DNA from: JAIVJM01 sp963816985
Lineage (GTDB): Bacteria > Acidobacteriota > Blastocatellia > Pyrinomonadales > Pyrinomonadaceae
Assembly (NCBI GenBank): GCA_963816985.1
Contig: CAWFMF010000004.1
Coordinates: 4,973,832-5,037,831, forward strand
Length of the DNA stretch: 64,000 bases
Direction: 5' to 3'
Positions 35,075-43,226 of this stretch are shown piece by piece; position 1 is the first letter of the stretch; the number at the start of each line of letters is the position of its first letter. The notes beneath the pieces were generated by a model, which saw only the letters and a program-made list of their open reading frames with translations, did not search any database and was not told the origin of the DNA. A program made the position numbers and the translations under genes.

Positions 35075-38000
35075 GACCGGAGCATTCGCTTCGACGCCCA
35101 GTTCGGGCAAGTTATTGACGATAGCGCGCGTCTCAAGACTGACGCTGACGACTTGGCCGACGAGGCGGACGATGTATTGCGGGTCGTCGGCGCGGTTCGG
35201 GTCGTTGGTGATGCCGCTGCGGCGGTCGGCGCTCAACTGATACTGGTCAACGACCCATTCGAGCGCCGAGCGGTTGCCGAGTCGGTAGTCGAAGGCTTCT
35301 TCGGGGATGCCTTCGAGCGTGAGGAAGTCGTTGTAGTGGAGCGTGCGTTTGTCCTTGCTCAACTTCATCCGCTCGACGCGCCAGTCGAGGGCCGCGCCGG
35401 GGTTCTCGACTCTTTCGAGCGGGTATTCCGTCTGCCGTTCGTAGTTGACGTGGATGTCGGCGAGACGCGCGCCCGCCCCGGCGAAGGCACGGAAGTCCGG
35501 CGCGAACGGGACGCGCGGCAGTTCCCTCTTCAGGTTCGCCGCGTAACGCTCGCGGTAGACTGGATGATGCAGCACGGCGTAGACGTAATGAAAGATGTCC
35601 CACTTCGAGATTGACGCGTCGCCGTACTGCTTTCTGAACTGCTCAAGCGCCCAATCCGTGATGTTCTCTCGCCGGTTCGTGCCGTCTTCGTTGTAGGTGT
35701 AGAAGGGAAAGCATTGAGTTTTCTCAAATGCCAAGTCCAAGTCTAGCAATCTTGTCTGCTGCCAAGACACCCGAAAGACATTCTATTACCTATGCCCGCC
35801 AGGCAGATTATGCGATTTTGTTTTTCAGTTTCAGGGTTAGGAAAGATGGAAGGAAAAATATCAAACCTCTATCAATCATCACCCTATCAAAGATATAAGA
35901 TACTCATCCGTGAACGGGCGATAAAGAGTGCACTCTTATCTTCTCAGGTAAGAACTCGGCAAACCTACCTCTCTGCAAATCAAGTTTTAAATCCTGCTAG
36001 CTCCAAGTGATCTTTGATTGTCATCGTAAATGATGAAATCATCAACCTGACCATTGTTATTTTCTAACCGCGTCCACTTGAATACCTGCTCATTATAAGC
36101 TTCGATCGTACGAATTTATATTTTCCTCAAGAACCCATTCTGTTAAAGTTATAAACCCAAGCTATCCCGACTCGTACTATACCCCCTGCCATAACTTTTG
36201 AATACAGCTTCCGCATTTGCAGCGTTCCGCTGCTTTCGCCTCTTTGTTACCTATTGGTACGAATGTCTCGATATTCTGCCTGCATCCCTTCCGTCAGCCA
36301 ATTATGCTTCGCGTCCGGCTTGAGTTCCTGCCATTCGATGTTGCCGACGTGCTGCTTCTCTTCAAGGAAGGCGTACTTCTCCCCCTTGCGCCAGAACTCG
36401 TCCGTGCGTGCGTAATGAATTGTCGCCGCGCGTGATTCCGATTCACGCCGCCTCACGAAGATGTTGACGCTAACGCCAACTTGGATGCCGAAGACGTTGT
36501 GCGTCGTGCCCGACAGCTTCGGGTTCTTCCGCACGTTGCCGCCTAAATCCATGACGTAAACGGCGTCGAAATCCTTCGCCAAGTGTTTCCGCATCCCGTC
36601 GAAAGCGAGGTTGTCAACGAAGCTATTATTCGTCACGAAGGCAACAATACCCTGACCATTCTCAATAATTTGATCTGAAGCCCAGCGAATCGCTTTCACG
36701 TATGGGTCGGAAAGCGAGTTCTTATTCGTTGCCTTTGAGTCCTTCGCGTAAGTCTCTGCGACGCGCCTGTCTGTCTCCTTATACTTGCGGTTCTTGTTGT
36801 TGTCGTTCTCGTTCAACTGCCAAGCGTTGTAAGGCGGGTTGCCGATGACGACGGTGATGGGCGAGCGTTTCTGCCGCTCGACGCGTTCGGTGTTCTCGGT
36901 GGAGAAGAAGGAAATCTGCTTGGCCTCGGCCAGCTCGAACGTGTCCACGAGGCAGATGCCCTCGAAGGGCTCGTAAGTCCCGGTCAGTTCGTAGAACTCG
37001 TGCTCGATGTTCATCGAGGCGATGTAGTAGGGCAAGAGCATCACCTCGTTGCAGTGCAATTCGTGCTTGTACTTGTGCTCAAGCTCCGTCCGCTTCATCT
37101 CCTGCATCACGCGGACGATGAAGTTGCCCGTGCCGACGAACGGGTCGAGGATGTGAACGTCGCGCGAACCGAGCGACTTGCCGAACTCGCGCCGCAGGAT
37201 GTCCGCGACGCTTCTGACCATGAAGTTGACAATCGGCTGCGGCGTGTAGACGATGCCGTGCGTGTCGGCGACCTTGACGGAGAAGCCCTGAAAGAATTTT
37301 TCGTAGACGGAGTTTAAGAACTCCTGCTTCTGCCCGAAGTCCTCGATGGTCGCGGCGGTCTGCTCGATGGCGCGGTAGAAGTGGTCGAAGCGGCGCAGGA
37401 ACTCTTCGCGGCTGAACGCCTGCGCGGTGAGCGCGTCAATTACCTTCTCTATCTCGTGCGCGATGACGTTGCGGCGCGTGAAGTCGGAGTTCTTGAAGAC
37501 CGTGCGGAAGATGCGCTCGGTGAGGATGTGCTGGATGAGCATCTCCTCGACGGCCTGCTCGGAGAGGTTCGGGTTGACCGACTGGCGGCACAACTCGTAG
37601 AAGCCCGCGAACGCCTCGCGGAAACGCGCGTTCGTCTTCCGCGCCTTCTCAATCTGCTCGGTCAGAGCGCGTCCGAGTTCCGGCAGTTCGGTTTGAAAAT
37701 CCTCGACGGCCTGCTCCCACTGCTCGTATGCGGGCGGCTGGTACTCGAAGAAGCGCGTGAGGATTTTGACGAGCGCGCCCGCGTCGGTGATGTCCTCGTC
37801 GGCGACTTCCCTGCCGCCCTGCCAGAGGATTGCGCGCTCCGGCGCTTGGAAGATGATGTTGTCCGAAGGATATCCGAGGTCGAGTTTCTTGCGCGCCTCA
37901 CGCGGCAAATCGTCCGCGCCGTCTTTCGCCTCCCAGTAGCCGTGCGCCAAACGGAACTCGTCGAGCAGCGCGCCGTCCACACGAAGCGCGCGAGCCTGCG

Positions 38001-38184
38001 GTCGCCGCAACTGCCATTCGGGGACGAGCGTCCAACCGAACTGCGCGCCGCACGACTTCAAGAGGTCTTGGAAGGCGTCGCGCACCGCCATCTCGTGCGA
38101 GACGTGCAAAGACTTGAACTGCGCCAGCGCTTCGTAATATTCCTTGACAGGTTTGTGCGTCTGCTTCAGGTTGAGCTTGTGCAT
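35072..38184 (-). pseudogene. Type ISP (single-chain) restriction-modification enzyme, decayed in its middle
   Basis: Two intact pieces flank a broken centre. The N-terminal piece (38184-36247) has the nuclease-like/coupler region and the adenine methyltransferase core: DPFVGTGNFIVRVMQEM (motif I) and VVIGNPPYNAW (NPPY). The C-terminal piece (35770-35072) starts in TQCFPFYTYNEDGTNRRENI and carries the terminal target-recognition part. Between them, 35771-36246 still encodes recognisable family sequence in shuffled frames (ETFVPIGNKEAKAA; VDDFIIYDDNQR; LQRGRFAEFLPEKIR; SLYRPFTDEYL; PNPETEKQNRIICLAG). That needs at least seven frameshifts. The centre is AT-rich, unlike the flanks. Intact enzymes cut and methylate DNA in one chain; this one should be dead. 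Confidence 0.85.
35771..36246 (-). other. AT-rich, multiply frameshifted central segment of the type ISP gene
   Basis: Base composition drops sharply against GC-rich flanks and codons end in A/T, yet all three minus frames together spell a collinear piece of the enzyme. It is therefore neither an intron nor an inserted element. It looks like a segment of different origin, recombined in and then decayed, or a poorly assembled stretch. Confidence 0.7.
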
Positions 38185-38212
38185 GAGGTCACTTCGAACT
38201 AAGAAGCTGTTA

Positions 38213-38432
38213 AGCCCCCGAAGGGGGCGAAAGAGTTTAGACGAGGGTCGCGAGCCGTGGGGGAAAGCATGGATTAAAAATGAGAGCCCCTTGAAAGGGG
38301 CGAAAGAAACTCAACCCACTTCCATGCTCAACTTGAATTTCTTTCGCCCCTTTCAGGGGCTTACCAATCCTTCGCCGCCGTATCCCCACGGCTCGCGCCG
38401 TGGGCTAAGTTCTTCCGCCCCCTTCGGGGGCT
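38213..38432. repeat. Nested palindromic repeat element (architecture A, copy between the ISP gene and the cyclase)
   Basis: The outer hairpins AGCCCCCGAAGGGGGCG (38213-38229) and CGCCCCCTTCGGGGGCT (38416-38432) are exact reverse complements. The middle layer is two GTGGGG/CCCCAC-type blocks around 38257 and 38387. The inner layer is 38285-38309 against 38338-38361, with one extra base on the left. It lies between divergent genes, so its transcript would be in both 5' leaders. Confidence 0.85.
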
Positions 38433-38457
38433 CTGCAATTAGAGGAGGAAACATAAC

Positions 38458-39258
38458 ATGAAGTGTGCGCCGTGCGTCTGCTCTTTGATTGTGCTCTCTC
38501 TTTTAACCCTCTCGTGCGGGCGCGCGCAAACGTCTTTTCCGGGCGGCGTGCTGGTTGATTTGTCGCACCCGTTCGACGCGGAGACGGTCTACTGGCCGAC
38601 CGCCGAGCCCTTCAAGTTGGAGAAGGATTTCGAGGGCCTGACCGACAAGGGCTACTTCTACGCCGCCAACCGCTTCTCGACCGCCGAGCACGGCGGGACG
38701 CACATTGACGCGCCCGTCCACTTCGCCGAGGGGCGCAACACCGTGGACAGGATTCCTCTGGAACAGTTGATGGGCGATGGGATAGTCGTGGACGTTTCGA
38801 GCGCGTGCGAGAGAGACGCGGATTATCAAATCTCAACCGGAGACTTCGCCGAATGGGAGCGCGCGAACGGAGAGATTCCGGCGGGCTCGATTGTTATCCT
38901 GCGGACGGGCTTCGGTCGCCGCTGGCCCGACCGCAAGAGTTACATGGGGACGGACGAGCGCGGCGCGGGGGCCGTCCCCAAACTACATTTTCCGGGGCTC
39001 CACCCCGAAGCCGCGCGCTGGCTCGTCGCGAACCGTTCGGTGAAGGCCGTCGGGCTCGACACGCCGAGCATAGACTACGGGCAGTCCACGCTCTTCGAGA
39101 GCCACCGCGTCCTCTTCGCGCGCGACATCCCCGCCTTCGAGAACCTCGCCAACCTCGACAAACTCCCCGCCAAAGGTTTTCACGTCATCGCCCTGCCGAT
39201 GAAAATCAAAGGCGGGTCGGGCGGGCCTCTGCGCGTCGTCGCCATTGTCCGCGAGTAG
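38458..39258 (+). CDS. Secreted cyclase-family protein (kynurenine formamidase-like)
   Basis: 266 residues from ATG 38458, with GAGGAGG nine bases upstream. A signal peptide ends in a lipobox-like LTLSCG, so it is probably a lipoprotein. The body is the PF04199 cyclase fold with metal-binding HGGTHIDAPVHFAEG, and supporting VDLSHPFDAETVYWP and VGLDTPSIDYGQ. The family includes kynurenine formamidases and polyketide-cyclase-like amidohydrolases; substrate unknown. The gene follows a nested palindrome that forms its leader. Confidence 0.86.
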   Translation: MKCAPCVCSLIVLSLLTLSCGRAQTSFPGGVLVDLSHPFDAETVYWPTAEPFKLEKDFEGLTDKGYFYAANRFSTAEHGGTHIDAPVHFAEGRNTVDRIPLEQLMGDGIVVDVSSACERDADYQISTGDFAEWERANGEIPAGSIVILRTGFGRRWPDRKSYMGTDERGAGAVPKLHFPGLHPEAARWLVANRSVKAVGLDTPSIDYGQSTLFESHRVLFARDIPAFENLANLDKLPAKGFHVIALPMKIKGGSGGPLRVVAIVRE

Positions 39259-39461
39259 CGACGAAATCCGTCGTTCCCAGCCGCGCCGTTTGTGCTAATA
39301 TGCCCGCGCTCCGGCTTTGACCGACCGACATACCTTTTCGTACCAGCGGCAGGTAAGCGACCTCATCATACGCGCCGGTCCCTGTTCGACCGAGAACCTT
39401 CAACCTGCGTAACGGTCGCACGCTTCATTGACCCGACCTCCGGCCCGTGGGATTTCAGCCG

Positions 39462-39719
39462 ATGTTAATTACCTTGTTGGGCAGCGCAAGCATGGGCCTT
39501 GTCTGGGGCTGGCTGCTCGGCTCTCTGGGCGGGCGCGTGCGCCGACCGCAAGTGGTCGGCTGGTCGGCCAGCTCCGCCACGCTCCTCTCGGCGGCGGTCG
39601 TCCAAATGTTCGGCGGCTGGCCGGGGGTCTGGCTCTTTCTGGGCGCGACGGCGCTCGCGCTCCTTCTTCACCTCGGGTGGCGGCGTGAGTTGCGCGACCG
39701 CTACGGAACCTCCACGTAA
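39462..39719 (+). CDS. Small membrane protein (two helices) upstream of the CHAT gene
   Basis: 85 residues from ATG 39462 (GTG 39447 is also in frame; neither has a clear ribosome site). Two hydrophobic segments, LITLLGSASMGLVWGWLLGS and LLSAAVVQMFGGWPGVWLFL plus GATALALLLHLGW, are joined by a basic turn (GGRVRRPQ). The tail is charged (RRELRDRYG). No family recognised. It lies 26 bases before the next small membrane gene and points towards the CHAT gene, so all three could be one operon. Confidence 0.6.
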   Translation: MLITLLGSASMGLVWGWLLGSLGGRVRRPQVVGWSASSATLLSAAVVQMFGGWPGVWLFLGATALALLLHLGWRRELRDRYGTST

Positions 39720-39745
39720 CTTCTACCCCCAAAGGAGACTGCCCC

Positions 39746-40171
39746 ATGCTTCAAGCTGGCGTTGAAAACATTAACGAAGTTCCCGACCTCATCAAGTGGG
39801 GTGCCGGCCTGTTCGGCGCCGTCATCGGCTGGTACGTCTACTTCATCAACCGCTACCGCAAGGATGATGTCGCCTTGAGCGACATCGTGACGCTGATCGG
39901 GGCCATCGGCGGGGCCGCCGTCCTCGCGCTCTTCCCCGCGCGCACCGTCCTCTTCGGGGCCTACGGCATCGGCCTCGGCGTCGGCTTCTTCGCCTACTTC
40001 ATCGTGCTGATCTTCCTCGTCGGCATCTCGAAGAACTTCGACGTGGACTTTTTCCTCGACGGGCGGCGCAGGAAGCTGGGGCCTGACCACACGATTCCCG
40101 AAGGGGTTCAGCAGGGGGTGAGAAACATGGAGGCTCTGCCCGGCGGCGGAGGCGGTGCCAACGATAGGTGA
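39746..40171 (+). CDS. Small membrane protein preceding the CHAT gene
   Basis: 141 residues from ATG 39746, with AAAGGAG upstream. Two to three transmembrane helices: LIKWGAGLFGAVIGWYVYFI, then LIGAIGGAAVLALFP, then LFGAYGIGLGVGFFAYFIVL plus IFLVGI. The cytoplasmic tail ends in a Gly-rich stretch (LPGGGGGANDR). No known family. The stop is 26 bases from the CHAT start, an operon-like distance. A membrane anchor or effector for the protease is one guess from context only. Confidence 0.72.
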   Translation: MLQAGVENINEVPDLIKWGAGLFGAVIGWYVYFINRYRKDDVALSDIVTLIGAIGGAAVLALFPARTVLFGAYGIGLGVGFFAYFIVLIFLVGISKNFDVDFFLDGRRRKLGPDHTIPEGVQQGVRNMEALPGGGGGANDR

Positions 40172-40196
40172 CGCGCGGGAGGGCGGGAGCAGCGAC

Positions 40197-43007
40197 ATGT
40201 CTCAGGACGAACTCATTGAGGAACTCCAAGCTCTGGTGGTGGGCGGCAGCGAGGAACTGCTCCTCGACCTCATGCCTCTGCTGACCGAGTCAATGCTCCG
40301 GCACGCGCTGACGGTCGCCGGCCTCACCGGCGACCCCTCGCTGCGCCGCCTCCTGCTGCTTGAACTGGCGGAACGCATGCCGGAGAAGCGCGAGTTGATC
40401 CTTGCGAACCTCCCCGACCCGCGCCCCTACCTCCGCGAGCATTCGGACGCCGGTCGCCGCGTGCTTCAGATTATCTCGGAGCTAGACGAAGACCGGCGCG
40501 AGTTCTTCATCGAGAGGTCGCTCTACGAACTCGGCAAATCTTCCCGCGGGGGACGCGGGCAGAAGTCGAAGCCGCCCGAACGGCCTTCGAGCGGCGGCGG
40601 CGGCGGCGACACTCGCACACTCGGCGGGGGCGGGGGCTACGGAGGGGGCGGGTCGTCTTCGTCGGGCGGTTACGGCGGAGGTGGTTCCTCCTCAAGCGGC
40701 GGCTACGGTTCAGGCGGCGCTTCGTCCGGGGGCGGTGGCTACGGCGGGGGAACATCTTCCGGCGGTGGCTACGGCGGTCATGGAAGCGGCTCCTCTTCCG
40801 GCGGTGGCGGCGCATCGTCGGGCGGCGGAGGCGGCTCGTCAGGCGGCGGTGGTTCATCGTCGGGCGGCGGTGGTTATGGCAGTGGCGGCGGATCGTCGTC
40901 AGGCGGTGGCGGACGGACAGCCGCGTCGGACATCTACGTGCAGGGCAGACGCATCCAGACTTCGTCAGTAGATAGAAGTGAGGACAGCTACGATTCACCG
41001 AAGGCCGTTAAGGAAGGCGTGTCGGTAGACGAATCGCGTTCCATAAAAGACGCGATGGTCAAGGCCGGGCTGCTGCCGGAGGAGAAGCCGCGCCGCAAGC
41101 CCGACGTTGTCAACCTCGGCTTCGCGCCCACCGAGACGCCCGACCAGTGGCTCGACGCGAAGCAGACGCTCCGCTGCGGAGAGAAGTATCTCTTCTGGCT
41201 CGAAGTCGGGGAAAAGCAGCGCGGCGGGATTGGCGACGCGCCCAGCCTCGGCGTCGAACACCTCCCACGCTACGCGAAACTGGAGGTCGCGCTCTTCTCC
41301 TTCGAGGGCGAGATTGAGATCGTCAATGGCGAGGACGTGGGCGAGCTACAGGTCTCGGACGGCGGGTCTGTGACGGTCCTCCGCCAGCCCTTCCGCGAGT
41401 CGTCCGAACAGCTTTCTTCGGATCGCCTCGGCACGCGCCTCTTCTTCCCAGTCCGCGCGCCCGAACGGCCCGGCCTCCACCGCCTGCGCTGCAACATCTA
41501 CTGTGAGCGTTCACTCCTCCAGTCGCACCTCGTCAGCGTGGTGACGCAGAGCGAGTCGTTGAAGGTCAATGCGGCGTTCTTCAAGCGAGAGGCTGCCCTC
41601 TTCCCTTCGGACAGCCCGCTGCCGAAGAAAAAGGTGGCCCTCTCGGCGGTGACGGATTTTCTGATCGCTCGCAAGTTCAGCTCCGACGTGCTGCCGCAGA
41701 CGCCGCACCGCCTGAGCCTGATGCTCAACGGCAATGGCGACGGCACGCACAGCTTCCGCTTCTTCGGCGCGGGCGAGAACACGTACTTGAAGGACGACGC
41801 CACGATCAGCGAGGGCGATCTGAAAAACTACATCAACATCGCGCGCCGCGCCCTGCGGAAGGTCAGTTGGGGGAAGCCCGACGAATGGGGCGATGATGAC
41901 AGCTATCTCTACGAGCAGGCCGCGTTCGACCCGGCGCACGACCTCGGTCGGCTGGCGGTGGACATGGCGCAGCTCGCCACCGCCGGGTCGAGCCTGTACG
42001 CGGCCATCACGCGCAGGCTGACGCGCGACCGCGAGGCGCTGTCACGCGTGATGTCCGAGCCGGGGCTTGTGCAGCTCGCGCTCAAGCAGTCGTCGGGCCA
42101 CGTCGTCCCGGCGGCGCTCATCTACGACTACCCCTTCGACCCCAATCAGTACCCCCTCAACAGCTACGAACTCTGCAAAACGTTCGCCGCCGCCATGCGC
42201 TCCGCACAGCCGCTCGAAGAGTGCGACTGCTTCAAGGGCAAGTGCTGGCTCAAGGCCGAGCACGACAAGAGCGACGAAGACCTTGCAGCCGACGTCGGCC
42301 CCTTCGTCTGCCCCAGCGGCTTCTGGGGCTACCGCCACGCGCTCGGCTTGCCGCTCACCATCGGCGAGGCGGACGATTTGCCGGAGCTGATGCCGCTCCG
42401 CGACGAGGTGCAGGTGGTCGTCGGCGTCTCGACCGACTTCGACGTTCAGCGGCGGGTGCAGCATGAAGAGGTGATGCACAAGTTCAGGCAGCCGGCCCGC
42501 TGGGAGCGCGCCGAGAAGCGGCTCGACGTGATGCGGCTGCTCAAGAAGCAGAAGCCGCACCTCGTCTACTTCTACTGCCACGGCGGCGTCATGGGGAACG
42601 ACGTGCCCTACATCCAGTTCGGCGCGGGCGCCGAAGACAACATCGAACCGAGCAATTTCTTCACCGACCTCAAGCGCTGGGACGACCCGCGCCCGCTCGT
42701 CTTCATCAACGGCTGCCACACGACCGCCTTAAGCCCCGAGGTGGCGCTGCGTTTCGTCGAGGTCTTCGTGCAGGACGCGAACGCCTCCGGCGTCATCGGG
42801 ACCGAGATCACGATCTTCGAGCCGCTGGCGCGCGACTTCGCGGAGGAGTGCCTGCGCCGCTTTCTCGGCGGCGAGCCGTTTAAAGACCCTCTGCCGCTGG
42901 GCGAGGCCGTCCGCGGCGCACGCCTCGCGCTGCTCAAGCGCGGTAACCCGCTCGGACTCGTCTACGTCCCCTTCGCCAGTCCGAACCTGCGACTCGTAAA
43001 GCAGTAA
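40197..43007 (+). CDS. CHAT-domain (caspase-like) protease with a long Gly/Ser-rich linker
   Basis: 936 residues from ATG 40197 (GCGGGAG eight bases upstream; an in-frame GTG at 40155 is less likely). Residues 1-110 are a helical domain (SQDELIEELQALVVGGSEEL, then RPYLREHSDAGRRVL). Residues about 121-241 are an extreme GGGGSSSGGYGG-type linker. A middle beta-rich region follows (PDVVNLGFAPTETPDQW; VVTQSESLKVNAAFF). The C-terminal part is CHAT-like: His795 in VYFYCHGG and Cys840 in VFINGCHTT form the expected dyad. CHAT proteases cleave partner proteins in bacterial suicide or defence systems. Here no TPR or HEAT sensor is fused. The partner is unknown; the two small membrane genes upstream are candidates. 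Confidence 0.8.
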   Translation: MSQDELIEELQALVVGGSEELLLDLMPLLTESMLRHALTVAGLTGDPSLRRLLLLELAERMPEKRELILANLPDPRPYLREHSDAGRRVLQIISELDEDRREFFIERSLYELGKSSRGGRGQKSKPPERPSSGGGGGDTRTLGGGGGYGGGGSSSSGGYGGGGSSSSGGYGSGGASSGGGGYGGGTSSGGGYGGHGSGSSSGGGGASSGGGGGSSGGGGSSSGGGGYGSGGGSSSGGGGRTAASDIYVQGRRIQTSSVDRSEDSYDSPKAVKEGVSVDESRSIKDAMVKAGLLPEEKPRRKPDVVNLGFAPTETPDQWLDAKQTLRCGEKYLFWLEVGEKQRGGIGDAPSLGVEHLPRYAKLEVALFSFEGEIEIVNGEDVGELQVSDGGSVTVLRQPFRESSEQLSSDRLGTRLFFPVRAPERPGLHRLRCNIYCERSLLQSHLVSVVTQSESLKVNAAFFKREAALFPSDSPLPKKKVALSAVTDFLIARKFSSDVLPQTPHRLSLMLNGNGDGTHSFRFFGAGENTYLKDDATISEGDLKNYINIARRALRKVSWGKPDEWGDDDSYLYEQAAFDPAHDLGRLAVDMAQLATAGSSLYAAITRRLTRDREALSRVMSEPGLVQLALKQSSGHVVPAALIYDYPFDPNQYPLNSYELCKTFAAAMRSAQPLEECDCFKGKCWLKAEHDKSDEDLAADVGPFVCPSGFWGYRHALGLPLTIGEADDLPELMPLRDEVQVVVGVSTDFDVQRRVQHEEVMHKFRQPARWERAEKRLDVMRLLKKQKPHLVYFYCHGGVMGNDVPYIQFGAGAEDNIEPSNFFTDLKRWDDPRPLVFINGCHTTALSPEVALRFVEVFVQDANASGVIGTEITIFEPLARDFAEECLRRFLGGEPFKDPLPLGEAVRGARLALLKRGNPLGLVYVPFASPNLRLVKQ

Positions 43008-43079
43008 TCGCGTAAGGTGCGAGCAGCCCGCCGCGCGTCGCCGCCGTCGTTAAGGGCACGTGATGAGTTTAAAGGATTA

Positions 43080-43221
43080 GCCACGGAGACACAGAGGCAC
43101 GGAGAAGAAGAAGGAAAAGATAAAGAGGGCGGACTTAGAGGGAGAGTTGAATGATTCAACTCTCCCTCTAAGTCCGCCCTCTTCCCTTTTGTTTGTCTCT
43201 GTGCCTCCGTGCCTCCGTGGC
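43080..43221. repeat. Palindromic repeat, tandem-oligomer type, with a 30-bp perfect stem
   Basis: The inner perfect stem is 43123-43152 against 43154-43183 with one central base, so it is almost a perfect 61-bp palindrome. The outer arms are GCCACGGAGACACAGAGGCAC-like and GTGCCTCCGTGCCTCCGTGGC, partly matching. The outer motif, built from CACGGAG, is one I recall from many unrelated genomes. It lies between convergent genes. Confidence 0.88.
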
Positions 43222-43226
43222 AAATC

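Noticed and set aside
35792..36010. A 72-codon + strand frame within the AT-rich segment
   Set aside because: No ribosome site; it is antisense to recognisable ISP codons and is explained by local AT-richness.
35771..36246. Group II intron, homing element or insertion sequence splitting the ISP gene
   Set aside because: The segment itself encodes collinear pieces of the same enzyme in shifting frames, and no terminal repeats, reverse transcriptase or ribozyme domains are seen.
40507..40998. Arg/His-rich antisense frame opposite the Gly/Ser linker
   Set aside because: It is the complement of the repetitive linker coding DNA, has no start signal and no recognisable domain.
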